A DNA stretch of 64,000 bases. Origin: Lycorma delicatula. Taxonomy: Eukaryota; Arthropoda; Insecta; Hemiptera; Fulgoridae. The stretch is from positions 5,838,001 to 5,902,000 of the forward strand of contig NC_134464.1 in NCBI RefSeq assembly GCF_047948215.1, given 5' to 3'. The notes beneath the pieces were generated by a model. That model was not told where the DNA came from. It saw only the letters and a list, made by a program, of their open reading frames with translations, and did no database searches. Within the stretch, counting starts at the first letter, position 1. Every line of letters starts with the position of its first letter. A program made the translations under genes and the position numbers. Shown here piece after piece: positions 1-12,605 of the stretch.

Positions 1-447
1 TAATATGATCAACATTCAGACAGGACAGTATTCTGAAAGTTGCAGTAGATGACACTATCGTCTAGTTTGATAGTAATGTATAATTTAGTATATTTCAATC
101 AGTATAGTAAAGTAAGTTCAGTTGAATGAACAACGTGCTTAATTGCTTTACTTAAAATTATATTTATTTGATTTAAATTTTAATTTTTGATTTTTTAATT
201 TTTAATTTTAATTTGATATGCCTTGACATCGTATTTTTACATATGTAAAAATTTTTACCATTTCACTTTTAATGTTAATTTTAATTAATTTTCATATTAA
301 TTTTTAATTTAACTGAATAAAGGTTTAAATTTTTTAAATAAAATGATTAAAGGTTTTTAAATTTTAAATAGAATAAATAATTGCACGATATGTTATTACA
401 GCTTATGAAGTCTGTAATGTAATTTGAAATGAATATACAAGTATGCA

Positions 448-490
448 ATGCAGCTGATGACACAAGTAAAACATGAAAGCGCTCCTGCAT
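448..490 (+). ncRNA. Candidate minimal hammerhead-ribozyme motif
   Basis: Read as RNA: AUGCAG (448-453), core CUGAUGA (454-460), a variable stem II region, core GAAA (475-478), a two-base-pair stem III A-G/C-U with loop CG (478-483), C484 at the cleavage position, and CUGCAU (485-490) pairing all six bases of AUGCAG as stem I. The tiny stem III is typical of hammerheads in Penelope-like elements and animal retrozymes. Stem II (461-474) is nearly destroyed here, so activity is doubtful. Confidence 0.45.
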
Positions 491-582
491 ATATAGTGGA
501 ATAAGGTGTCATCCTACTTTATTTATTCTGTACTTTGGTTGAGCTAATAAAACAAATAAATATATGTATATATATGTATATA

Positions 583-586
583 TTTG

Positions 587-665
<79 letters not shown>

Positions 666-680
666 GTGTGTGTGTGTGTG
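583..680. repeat. (TA)n(TG)n microsatellite
   Basis: A TA run merges at about 605 into a long TG run with one CG interruption at 661. It forms the end of the AT-rich repeat copy at 220-680. Open frames across it are artefacts of the dinucleotide repeat. Confidence 0.95.
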
Positions 681-1842
681 TACTTTATTTTTTTTAGTAC
701 TGAAATAAGACATACTCACCTTAATTTAATGAAAATACTTTCACGGCATTCTGTATCCTCAGTCATGATTGAATTCATTTTATTAATCGCACATTAAATG
801 AAGATATTAAAAAATTAATAAAATGCTATGTTACTAAAATGAACCGTGTACATGGTGTAATGTCTGGTACAATACTGTAAAATTATAATAAAAATGCTGC
901 TATATGTTAGTTTTTATAAGAATAACATTCTCAAATACTGTCTGATGGTTTATCAAATTGAAATTCTGTTTCTATTTATATATGTAACAGTTTTCTAATA
1001 TATTTAATTTTTTGTCATCTTTATTGATTTCTAATATTTCTAAATTTGTGTTAATATCAGAAATTGATTAACTTTTTAATTCTATAATGTTCAAGAAATC
1101 TAGTTTTAAAGGATTTATTTGTTTTTCCTAAATAAATATCATCACAACCATTACATTTAATTTTATAGATTGCACATAAATTAATTATTTTAGTATTACT
1201 AATAATATTTTACAGTAATACTAAAATAAACATCTGCAAAAAAAATTAAACAGTAATTTAAAAAACCATTTAATATTACCTACTAAAAAAAAAAAAAATA
1301 ACTGATATAACAGTAAAAAAAAGTTTTAATACTTTCAAGCTTTCAGGCTAAAAACTTATTTAATCATTAAACTCATTTTTAAATCATGAAAAGCTACTTT
1401 GTACAAGTCACTTAAATGTTTTATATGCATCAAAAAGTGAAGATCTAATAAATTGTTCATAGAATTGCTGCTCACATAAGGCAACTTCCTTACAGAGAGA
1501 GATTTAAATTTAGCATCATTGAAAATACTGAGCCGCTACTTTATTAGTAGTTGGTACTTATAATTAAATTTTTCTGTTCAAATATAAAATTATTTGTACT
1601 TTTGATAAACTTCTTTAAGTTAAATTTTTTTCAAATCGCATTTATCACATACATATACTCTGTCACCTTCTTCAAATATTAAATTAAACCCTCACTTTAA
1701 AAATCTGATGTTAAAAATTATATAAAGATTCTGCAACAAATAAATGCTGTTTAAGTAACAGCATTATCTCCTCGTACATGGATAGTAAACGATGAAACGC
1801 TGTCACAATAAAAACTAAAATACCCAATAATTAAATTATTAC

Positions 1843-1986
1843 CTTAAGATCAGTAAAGTATGTCCATAATTGATCAGAAGTTAATTGACCTTTATAAACA
1901 ACAGTAGTCAATGACAATGAACAAATGTAGAAACGAACACCAGGCTTCGGTATAGTATGGGTAGCCCTCTTCCTTAAAATCCAAAC
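1843..1986 (-). CDS. GOGAT: Glutamate synthase (GOGAT), exon D
   Basis: A 144-nt, 48-codon exon in phase 0 at both ends. It begins VWILRKRATHTIPKPGVRFY and goes on to ICSLSLTTVVYKGQ...DQLWTYFTDLK. The 'FYICSLSxxTVVYKGQ' segment is the conserved beta-strand region of the class II glutaminase domain in GOGAT ('TIVYKGM' in bacterial and plant enzymes). A TTTTACAG acceptor lies at 1988-1987 and GTAATAA at 1842. The family normally continues with a 'HSRFSTNTFPSW' segment. That segment is not in 1-1842, so the rest of the protein, including the FMN synthase and NAD(P)H domains, lies beyond the left edge. Confidence 0.94.
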
Positions 1987-2056
1987 CTGTAAAATGAAAA
2001 TTTCTTTAATCAAAATTAAGATTAAAACAAAAAATAAGAAACTGTATGAAACAGTT

Positions 2057-2091
2057 ATTCTGAAACCCTATTACCAATAGGGTTTCAGAAT
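2057..2091. repeat. Perfect 16-bp hairpin near the exon D acceptor
   Basis: Arms 2057-2072 and 2076-2091 are exact reverse complements around a 3-nt loop (ACC). The arm ATTCTGAAACCCTATT is more GC-rich than the surrounding intron. It lies 71 nt upstream of exon D in the gene's sense, close to where a branch point could be. Confidence 0.85.
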
Positions 2092-2373
2092 GAATCGATT
2101 CGAATCTAAATTTTTAAAGTTTATAAAAAATATAATGAATTGCAAAAATTTCTTTGTAAAACATTGTGAATTATATAAATTATATAAAAACACTCAACAA
2201 TGATATAATAAATGAATACACTTAATGGCTACATTCTTAATATAAGTGTGCCTAATTAAAAAATACCACTGGTTATCGGGTTTGATTTCAAAGATGACTG
2301 AGAATGTTTTCACATATATTTTTTAAAAACATTTTATTATGCAATTTTGTTCGTGTGCTGTCATTTTTTTTTG

Positions 2374-2600
2374 TCTTCAGTCATTTGTCTGGTTTGATGC
2401 AGCTCTCCAAGATTCCTTATCAAGTGCTAGTCGTTTCATTTCAGTATACCCCCTACATCCTACATTCCTAACAATTTGTTTTACATATTCCAAATGTTGC
2501 CTGCCTACATAATTTTTTCCTTCTACCTCTCCCTCCAATATTAAAGCGACTATTCCAGGATGCCTTAATATGTGGCCTAAAAGTCTGTATTTTCTGTTGT
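2374..2600 (-). mobile_element. 3' end of a non-LTR retrotransposon (same family as 38375-40255)
   Basis: The minus strand encodes the C-terminal tail seen in the copies at 38-40 kb and 43-44.5 kb: GHxxRHPGIVALILEGEVEG, then a GRQxLEYVKQIV segment, ending in ESWRAASNQ. The plus strand shows the matching tail 'GTCTTCAGTCATTTG...GATGCAGCTCTCCAAGATTCC'. It is strongly 5'-truncated, with an A-rich 3' tail (T run at about 2366-2373 on the plus strand). The family resembles the abundant 'endonuclease-reverse transcriptase' LINEs of insects; I do not assign a clade firmly. Confidence 0.8.
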
Positions 2601-4377
2601 CGTAAATTTAAATTATAAATTATTTATAACTTTAACTGAACAGCACGGACAAGAATATAGCAATGTATTTATTTTCTTATGTATTTCTCTTTTGTAGGTT
2701 TTTTTAACTTCCAATTGATGAATGATAATCAGTTAAGTTTCTATAAGCGATAAAATAAATTTTTGGTTATCGTTAGGGCTTCAAAGAAATTAACTCACTT
2801 TTAAGAACACAATACAATGGAAGCAAAAATTAATGAAATATTAAAAAAATAAATACGGTACAATACTAATCAAAAGTGGTCTCCTTAACATAAAAGGTAT
2901 ATAAAAATTAAAATTAATAAGCTGATAAAGTAAAAAAGCAGAAAATGTAAGAGTACCGGGCAAACAAAGAAACGAAAAACAGAAAATCAAAATTAATCGT
3001 TGTCCTTAGTTGGCCATAATGTAAAACAAAATACTGTAATTTAGTAAAAATAACATGTTAAATTCAAAGGAATAGTTAATGTAGCGGTTATATATTATTT
3101 ATTTTTCTCACTTAGGAGCTGAACTGTTTTATTCATTCTGTAATCTGTGTACCGCTTGCTTTATAAATAGTTGTAATTTATGTTTTAACATGGATTAAGA
3201 AAACTTGCTTTCACTGAATACAAAAGTTTAAAAAACTTCACCAGACAGTTTAACCCCATCAGACAACAACAAGATATCAACTCTAAAAATTGTATCATCA
3301 ACACGGAACATTTAGACTCGCATCAACATTTTGGACCCAAAATGGAAAAGAAGTGACAACAAAAATTACATATATATGCTATACAAAATAGCATTTCCAT
3401 TTCCCTTGCGTAAGTTTTAAGCTTATGTGGTGATATCAAGAAAAACAAGAAAAAAAGGGCTGTGAAAGAAAGGAAGTAAGGAACTGCTGCCTATCCTGTT
3501 TTCAATCTCTGGAGTAACTAAAACTGTATACACCTATCAATAATTTTGCATTTACTATCTCAAATTATGCCGCGACAAAAATTTATTTTCCTTTAAAAAT
3601 TAAGAAGTTATACATTTCTAAAGGAACAACTTCCTCCATACTCCAAATTATTTAGCTTGTTGAAGTACCCGACTGAATTATAATCTGTTCAATCATGTCC
3701 TTTCTCGGTGTTATAACAGTTACAATTTGAAGTCAAGTAACAATTTTTTCAGTTGAAATTTTCCAGTTTCAGGCTCACCCTTTCCGAGGAATAAACTGAA
3801 TTTGTATTACCTAAGTACACTGATAGTGCATAATTATCCTATTTTCAAATATATAAAGGAATTACAATATTTTTAATTGCAATTTCCTCTGTGTGCTATG
3901 CATCACAAAAGAGCTTCACCAAACCTTTTTCCAATGAAATGATTCTGGTATATATTAAGTTATAAGATCACTGGAGTAACACAAAAAATATTTATCAATC
4001 AATACGATATATATAAAGTAGCTTTCACGATTACTTTCTTGAAATAAAGAATATCAGATAAAATTTTGACAATAACACAAAACAAAATTATCAGTTTTTA
4101 AGATTAGTAACAAAATGATAAAACAATTAATATTATTGGCATTTATATAATTTTCATGTCGCTTACATCCGTGTCATAATAATACAATATTTAGTACAAT
4201 GTCTGATGAATTTGTAATCTTAATTACAAAATAATAAATTCGTACATGTAATGTTAATATTTCTTGGAAAAAAATATACAAATGGAAAACTTCTTTAAAT
4301 GTATCACAAATATATTAATTATATTATATTATACATACATTATATTATATACATATGATACTAGTGTATCACATATG

Positions 4378-4513
4378 TATGACATCAGATTTAATAAAAA
4401 AATTAAAATAAATAAATAAATAGGAAAAATGTACCAAGTATCTTGGCTAGTCAATGTTATAGTGTACTACAACATGGAGCACTATATAATTTTTTATCGA
4501 ATCTGATGTCATA
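4378..4513. repeat. Short element with about 30-bp imperfect terminal inverted repeats
   Basis: TATGACATCAGATT at 4378-4391 is exactly repeated in reverse complement at 4500-4513. Beyond this core the arms continue to match (ATAAAAAA(A)TTA) for about 15 more bases. The 136-bp unit is MITE-sized. It may instead be part of the AT-rich repeat that begins here. Confidence 0.5.
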
Positions 4514-4905
4514 CTTTTACATGTGTAGCTTTTAATAATCTTTTAAAAATTTTTAAATTTTAAAAATTCTAAAATTTTTAATTTCTATAATTTAAATATT
4601 TTAAAAAAGGATTTTAATTTGTGATTTTTAAAAGAATTTTTTTATATTTTAATTCCTGCATTTCAATTTTAATTAATAAAAAAAGATTTTTTATACATTA
4701 TTAAATATTTTTTATGTATATTTAACTGCATTTGAGTGTGATATGAAGTTTGATATAAATATTTAAAAAGTAAATTACAACTGAAGATGTGGGTTGCCAT
4801 GAAAGCGCTATGTAAGATATGAAAAAAAGGTAAATGTTATCTTATTTAATTCATAATTTCAGTACTTAGGTTGATCAAGTTGGAGTATATATATATATAT
4901 ATAAA
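4495..4905 (+). repeat. AT-rich dispersed repeat, copy 2, ending in (AT)n
   Basis: Second copy of the repeat at 220-680. It shares the left part with 'CTTTTACATGTGTA', the A/T-only middle, 'CTGAAGATG...CCATGAAAGCGCTATG' and 'TCAGTACTTAGGTTGATCA', and ends in (AT)n at about 4888-4902. No protein-coding potential is visible. Confidence 0.5.
4775..4815 (+). ncRNA. Candidate minimal hammerhead-ribozyme motif (copy 2)
   Basis: Core CUGAAGA (4781-4787, fitting CUGANGA), bulged U4788, stem II GUGG/CCAU (4789-4792 with 4797-4800, including one G-U pair), core GAAA (4801-4804), stem III A-G/C-U with loop CG (4804-4809), A4810 at the cleavage position. Stem I is UUACA/UGUAA (4775-4779 with 4811-4815) with A4780 bulged. 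The bulged U after the first core block also occurs in the copies at 35.4 and 48.8 kb. Plausible decayed ribozyme. Confidence 0.4.
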
Positions 4906-7900
4906 GCTTAATGTAGGATATACAAATAAATAAATCTTTTATCCTGAGCAGTACACAATATGCATACTACATATGCTATATCTATCATATGACAGATATG
5001 CTACACCACGAATAAAAAAAAAGAGCTGTTCCAGCATGATCAAGGGAAACCACAGTAAAACCTTGATTACAGCAGCATCAGAGAATATGCAATTAATTAT
5101 AAAAGACAGATATGATTAAAGTTCATACTAATTATTTGAAATATGAACACATGAAATAAAGTTAAGGTAAATACATTCAGATACTAATATTAAAAAAACA
5201 ACTACAAAATAAATCACACTTCAGAAGATGTTAATGAAAATTATTTCTGCCGTAAAATGGGAGGGGTTTTAAAACTTTTTAATTAGTATTATTTAAAAAT
5301 TCATCAGAGAAATACTGTTTCTGTAAGAGAGAATTTTTTAATTGTATTTTAAATAAATTGGGGAAAGATATTTTTATGGTTTGTTAATTTATTAAAAATA
5401 TTAACAGAAATCAAAATAAAGGCTTTCTTGTAAGCTAAAGTATTTGTGTTGAATAATATGTTTTTTAAACAGTTCTGTTGCCCGGTTTAATTGAGGTGGA
5501 TAATGTTATTTTTTATTAACCTATTGTTTTTAGCAAAGACTGCATTTTCATAAAACAGGGATAATTTAACACTGTTAAGTTGTAGAACGACTATGGACTG
5601 TAATTGGTTGAAATGACGGTTGAGATTATGAAATGAACTAAAACATATTCTTCTTGACTCGTTAAAGTTTAATTTGTCACATTAGACATATTATTTGAAT
5701 TTCAAAAATACAAGTCGCATTAGACCGATGAATAAATGATACGTTAGTCAAAATTATAAAATTGAATATTATCAATAAACACTATAAGCCACATTAGACT
5801 TTAACTACAAAATAAAACTATTCTGCACTAGAATGAAATATTACATTAAACAAATCATGACCGCTCCAAGCGGGATCCGACTCTTGAATGGTCCTATTAG
5901 ACTAACTCGCCGGCCAGCGCTAGTAGATGCTAGAGTGCAGCACCAACCAGCTCAACATGGAACGGAACAAACTTACATATTTCATTTTCTATAAAACGGT
6001 CTATGTGATTCATACATATAGTGCCAAAAAATGATTCTAATAGCCTGTTTTTATGCATTCATGCCCTTTTGAAAACTCATTCTGACTTTTTAAGAGAGCC
6101 CCTGGAAATAATATTATAATTAAGGCAAAGAAATAAACATAACCACAATTACAAAGTACAGTGTGCATTTGTAAACACAAACACATATATATCATTGTCA
6201 AACAGTTTTGAATAGCAGTTAAACAAAACATTAAAAAAAAAATCAAGAAAAAACTTATAGAATAAACTGTTAGCAATATCAGCAATAATACTTAGTAAAA
6301 AAAATGTAATTTAAATAAACTGCATTGAAATACAAAAAAAAAGCTCTGGCATTCTTAACTTAAATATTGAGCCACAAAATGAAGTCAAAGATGATAGTAA
6401 ATGTAATTTGTCAACAGATTTTTATTTTGATATTTATCCGTGGCTTAGACACAAAAACAAAATAACTAATATTATGTACATAAAAATGAGATTTTCATAC
6501 AATTTATAGATATTTATATTTATTACCGTTAGATAAATGCGGTAAAAATAAGTAACTTCTAATATGAAGCAGTATGAAATTATCATAAATTTATTCTTTA
6601 TTTCAGCATTCTTGAATGCTAGCTGTTGGTAATATGTCACAGATTGTAAATAATTTTTCAACTTCAATTGATTACAGGCCATTTCAAAAGAAGACAATCT
6701 CTTTTTTGATGAAAAGTAAAATTTCTTGATTTATATTATGAATCAAGATCATTATGTTTTATCAACAAAATTTAAGGATATACCGAAAATGTAATTTAAG
6801 AAAACAATCATAATCTATCTTAACTTTCAGTTAAGATAAAATTTTACAACTCCATATTAGAAAATTTGAAAATAAGTTTGTTCTACAAGAAAGTAACTTT
6901 CATTACAAGCCGGCTTTTGAATCACAATTCAGTCACTCTGTTAAACTTCAAAAAAAGTATGACCAATATAAGGAATAAGGAAACTTCTTTGGTAGCGATA
7001 TCCAAAATGAAAGAAAGTACTTCGGGAATTAACATCCTACAACTGATTTACATTTTACAGATTCGCAATCTTATATTTAAATGCGAAAGTTTGTCTGTTT
7101 GTTTGCAATGCATCATGCAAGAACCAATCGACCGATTTCTTTCAAATTTTCTACACACATTCGTGTTATTCTAGGTAAGTTTTTAAAGCCCTAGTCCCCT
7201 TAGAAGTGAATTAAAAATATTCATTAAAGCAACAAAAATATAATGAAGTAAAATGACTAATTCTTTTTTCCTTAATGAACACCTGTAAAATATTTAATAT
7301 TCATACCACTCTACTTACTATTATTCTGTCTTTCTTTTGTAATTTAGTTTTTTTTTTTTTAAGTACTCATATTTATAGTCTGAATACTTCCTTCTTTGTC
7401 GTTTTCTCTTTTTTCACTCCCTTTCATTATTAATTTTTCTTCTTCTGCTTCCTACCATGTAGCTTTTTAATCGTTTTCATTATTCCCTCTAAGAAGAGAT
7501 CAAATCTAGGATGATAATCAATTGTAGATGAGTTTGATGAGAACAAAAAACTAAAGAGGAAAGAGATCAGCACTTGGAGGTTGAACAAGCATATAAATGT
7601 GAATATTTCTCACAACCACGAGTATAACAAACTCTTTGAGATTTCAAGTGACAAGTGCAAATTGACAGTTGGACAAGTGAAGCAAGCCCTGACCGGCTAG
7701 TATTTTATAAATTTTTTAATGTCACAAATGAAAAGAAGAAAGTATGAGAGAAATCATGCATGCATTTCCAATAGGTTTCATTTTTAAAAACTATATTACA
7801 TTTTATCTTTAAAAATACATTTTATGAAATTAAATTTTATTTATTTATTATTTTATATACTATTTCCAGGGAAAAATTATACTTATTTCAAGTACAATTT

Positions 7901-10900
7901 AATATTTCCTACAGAGATAAATATGTTACCTGTACGTACGATTGGAAAATACAATATAAAACACAAAATAAAAGTACAAAAACTTCTTACAAAACAAAAT
8001 TTTAGTACACTAAAACTTATAAAAATACATAAATATTACATAAAATTAAAATTTTCATCACAATTTAATGAAAATAAAAGACTCTTTCATTTTAATTTTA
8101 AGCTCCTTATCTGTTATTAACCTTTATAAAAAGGCATGTCTCTTAATAGCTCAGGTTTTGCTAGCATTATTAAAGATTAGAAGTATCAACAATATTAATC
8201 AGTTTTTAAATTAAATTAAAATGACATTAATACTAATATATAATTAAAAACAATGTAAATTAATTAATTTTTTTAATAAGTACTAACAATAATATTTTTT
8301 AAATATAAAATTTACATTAAAACAATTTGTTTTTTTTATTTATTTTTTTTTATAATGTTTTCTTAAGATAATTGAATTGTATCAAATAAATAATGTATAT
8401 AAAACGTTTTCAAAATTATTATTTTTACATCATTTAATTACCTTTTATAATTCAGCACTAAACAATTATTTACATAAAGATAGTCGTTATCTAAACTATA
8501 ATATTTTTATTTTGTTTAAAACAATTTTCAGTAGCTATAATTTTATTGTTTTATTACTCTTCTGCTATCTATCGCTACTTAAAGATAAGTGTGTGTATAT
8601 ATATACACACACACATAAAAAATCATTACTTACTATCAACTACTGCTTTTTTTAAGTACCTAAATATCTATCAATATTATTATCATCATTCAAATTTAAT
8701 TTTTTTTTAATCTTTTATTTTTGTTGTAATCAAAATTTGTTTACATAAAGATTAATTTTTTTTCAAAGATTAATATTAAATAAATTAAAGACTTAAAACA
8801 CAAAATTTTATTAAAAATATTATTGCACCCGGTTTTTTATTTACAATTAAATTATTATTACTTAATTTTTATGCGTTATTATTTTAAATCAAAATGGTAT
8901 TATTACATTATGATTTAAAGTTTGCAATATATATTTTTTCTAAAAAAATTTATTTTTAATAAATATGAGTATAATTGTAATCAAAATCCTACAATTTAAA
9001 AATACTAATATTAAATTAAAATTTTTTAGGTCAGACCCAAATTAAAACAAAAAATAATTAATAACTTATTAATCCTTAATCTGATGCCCGCTACAAAAAG
9101 TTGAAATTTAGAGAAGTTAAATTATTTTACACTTAAGTGTAAATTGTTTTTCACTTTTACTCTTTTTTTATTAATTTTAAGTTATAGGAAATTTATTTTT
9201 ATTTAAATTATGGTAAGGTTACAAAATAAATGATACCTTTTTGAAAAAAAAATATTGAAAAGCTCTTGACAAGAAACAAAAATGGTGAGAAAGGAGTACG
9301 TTGACAAAATTGAGAAAAGAAACAAGAGAAAACTGACATTAATTAAGATCCATAAAAGTATTTCACATGAAAATACTTTGAAAAAAAAACAGCTGAAGAT
9401 CACTTTGTTGATAACTAGTTTTGAAAGTAAAAGAAGTAGTCCAGAATTAAAGATGCCCATTCCCATCTCAATCATATTCACTGAAGCTGGGTTTTAATTT
9501 ACAGAATTTTTTTAATAATGATCAATTCTGCCACTAAGCTCCACTATCACCTATTTTCCTAAACACCTGATCATTAGTCCTTCTTCAGTAATGAACTATG
9601 AACAAAATGCTGTTATTTACTAACTATGTTAATGATGACTTCCTATTTTAAAGTTTGCTGACAGTGAATATAATTTAATGTAAAATATAACACCAAAATA
9701 CAATACAACTCTTTTTAAGATAAATTGTTGAAAATATGGCAGCCACAACAACAGTCAAAATGGATTATTTGAAATTATATAAAACAAATCATCTTGCGGT
9801 ATATACACTACATGAGAACATTAAAAAACAAGCGAAAACAACCTTGTGGAGTTGACCAGATTATATCGTCGTATAATCCTTATTTTCTTCCATTTCTGTT
9901 GTATAATTGAAACTTTAACAGAGTGCACATCAAGTACTGTAAGAGTCGATAATAATACATCACGCGAAAGGGTTTCCATTCAATTATGTTTTTTGGCGAA
10001 CCGAAACTCCAGTTTTTGGGAATTTTAGAGGAGAAAAAAAGTGCAGATTAATAGTTCTCTTACTTACATAAATGAAATGTGTTATCTTGATGTACAATTT
10101 CAGCCAGGTTTGATATCCATAGTTAATTGAAAAAAATAATAAATGTATTTTAATTTAAAAAGATTAAAAATCTCTTTTACCGACAACATTTCTCTTTTGC
10201 CAGAAATAAGTTAAAATAATACTGAATAGGATATATTTATTATTAAGAAAAAAGGATGTAATGAAATATGACAGAAAAGTGAATAAAGAGGAGTAGTAAA
10301 TGTTAGAAGCAGAATTTACCAGAAATTGCAGAATTTTCATTTAGGTAGAAAAATTACAAAGGATTAAAACAACGCCATACATCAAAACCAGACAGTCACG
10401 ATCAACGAGAGCTGTCGTGCAAAAATAAAATTGCTAGTACCAAACACATATTTAAAATTATCAGAGAGATTCTTTAATATATTTAATATTTTTTTACGAT
10501 AGAAAAACAAAATTAACAAGTAAAGCAGAAAGGAAAAAGTCTGAGGACTTTAAAATTTGGTTTTACAGGAGTAAGTTGAATTAATTGAGAGCGCAAAGTA
10601 GAGGAATTAAGACTAAGACAACTAGAAGAGAAAAATTTATGGTTGCAATTATTATAGGAGGAATCATAATAACAATAACAATATTATGTCAAGAATAAAT
10701 TAAAGAAATAAGAAAAAATATAAAAAAAAGCAGACAACATTTATTTACTTATTACAGTTATTATAATCGGACTGATATTAAAATAATGGAGCTCCGTTAC
10801 AATTTAAACTTAATCTAATAAAAGAAGAATTAAATAGCATATCAAAACATGTCAAGCCTACATCTGAAATAAACATCAGTATCTGCTATATATCAGCCAG

Positions 10901-12479
10901 TAACTATTCTAATTGAGCTATAGTGGTGACTAACACAAAAAAAAAATCTTAATTTAATAATATATGTCTCGCAAATTAATAAAAAATAGCTCATTTATAT
11001 ATTATCTCTTGGCAAACTGTAGATACGAGCAAAAATATAATTCAGTTAAGTGAATGTAGTTCAAAGTTGGATGATCTCAGTATTATTTCTTATTAACTGT
11101 TTGTGTTTTTATGTAAGCATGTTTTAATACAAATATTATATATTAATGTTCACATCAATTTCTTCTTTTTTTTTAAGTAGAAAGTGATATTCTATTTTTA
11201 GTTTGCAGGGGTTACAACCTTAAGTAATTGGTTAAGATGCCAATTTTTTTCTATTTATTTCATGCGGTTAAATATTTTACAAATAAGATTGTGCCTTGCC
11301 AAGAAAAATTACATTTATCAAAAGAGTATATCCTCATAATCTAAACCTGTAACAATTAACTTTAAAACATTCTCTCAGAATAAAATTTTTATATAAAATT
11401 CACTGAGTTTTTTACAGAACTTTGTTATTTCACTTAAATAAAAACAAAAAAAACTTATTTTTATAATTTTAAATAATATATGTTTGCCAATAATATTGTA
11501 TATACATCGTAATATTTCTAAAAATATCTAATGTTTTTACTTTGGTTTATTCGGTTATATGAATTTTACAGAACTTTAGTTCAAATCTAGTAGATTAGAT
11601 AGTAACTGGTTTACTTTAGATGTTGGTGTTGGCGTTAACGCTACTAGTTATGTAACAAGTTTTATAAGACAGAATTTATAAACAGTTGCTAAGAACAGAA
11701 TCTTAAGATTAATGTTTTAGCAAACAATTAACACATTTTAATAAATGTAACATCTGGAATTTATGCTGAACGAGTACGTTCCATTAAGCAATAATAACAC
11801 TAGCTCATTATAAATGTCTTTCTTAAGACTTTTCATTATCAGTGAAATTATGCTTTTATAAACTCTGTTTATATACGACAAACTTATGTTAATAATTCAA
11901 GAACTATATTCTAACTGTTTAACGTAAAAGATTTGACATAAAAATTACACCAAAGTTTAACATAAAATCAACCCATTATCATGGATAAAAAACTATATAT
12001 ATATATTTAAAATAAATAGTGCTTTATATTCCAGTTTGAAGTTAACAGTTGTTATAAATATAAAGAGAAAATATTAAAATGACTTTTTTGTTGTTTAAAA
12101 GACATTTATGAGAATTCAATGATAAAATGAAACTCTTGGTGTGAACAATACGAATATATTACAAATTGTGCAGTTATTCAAAATTTCCAAGCCTTCAGAA
12201 TTAAAAGTGATATAAAGCATCTCAACTTTTGCACACTTGGATTTCAATAGTTAACTGTTTTATAATGTCTCTTGATGAAGTACGGCTAAGGTTTTGAAAT
12301 AAAATGGCCAGTAAAGATGTCATGAGTACAAAATGCTAAAAAACTGTTCGCAAATGAATAAAAATTTAAAACTACATATATACTTTAATCGTTAAAAATT
12401 CATCATCAGTAGATATAGCAGAATACATAAAGGTATGTATAATTTTGTTTTAAAATACTGAAATAAAAAGAGTGGTCTC

Positions 12480-12605
12480 TGGCCTCCCCAAGAGCAGGGC
12501 AGTCAATAATCAGGTGTTCATTTGACTGGACCTCCCTGCAGACACACAGCTCATCAGCTGCCAGGCGGAACCGAAACAGATATTGCTTTAAATTAACATG
12601 GTGGT
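12480..12605 (-). mobile_element. R1-like LINE fragment (C-terminal region of ORF2)
   Basis: The minus strand encodes LKQYLFRFRLAADELCVCRE and then VQSNEHLIIDCPALGEAR. This is the zinc-knuckle-like C-terminal segment (CxC...H...C) of an R1-type ORF2. The same segment occurs at 28040-28200 (minus) and 47650-47780 (plus), so this is a third copy of one family. Both ends are truncated. Confidence 0.75.

Larger units (their letters stand above)
220..680 (+). repeat. AT-rich dispersed repeat, copy 1, with hammerhead-like motif and terminal microsatellite
   Basis: This stretch is similar in layout and sequence to 4495-4905. Both have a GACATC/GATGTCAT-like left part with 'TTTTACAT(A/G)TGTA', a long A/T-only middle, a CTGANGA...ATGAAAGCGCT block (454-483 here), then 'TACTT(T)GGTTGA' and a dinucleotide run. 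The end here is (TA)n at 583-604 followed by (TG)n at 605-680, interrupted by a C at 661. Two same-orientation copies 4.3 kb apart suggest a transposed repeat family. The class is not certain: the ribozyme-like block suggests a Penelope-like or retrozyme-type retroelement. Confidence 0.5.
1..1842 (-). other. Intron of GOGAT downstream of exon D (runs off the window)
   Basis: AT-rich, CpG-poor non-coding DNA. It holds an AT-rich dispersed repeat ending in (TA)n/(TG)n (about 220-680), described separately. From 700 to 1842 I see only homopolymer and simple AT-rich sequence and no coding similarity. Confidence 0.75.

Noticed and set aside
519..797. Open frames on both strands across the TG repeat
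   Set aside because: Produced by a dinucleotide microsatellite (His-Thr, Val-Cys repeats); no gene-like sequence.
6990..7180. Text with GTTTGTCTGTTTGTTTGCAATG that resembles dispersed insect repeats
   Set aside because: Looks repetitive, but no second copy in the window and no end signals, so class could not be supported.
9203..9497. Overlapping open frames on both strands
   Set aside because: Low-complexity Lys/Ile and Phe/Leu sequences from AT-rich DNA, no splice context or similarity.
12340..12415. Possible further hammerhead-like block on the minus strand (CUGAUGA at 12409-12403)
   Set aside because: GAAA is lost (UUAAAG), stem I does not pair well and stem III is changed; too weak to list as a feature.
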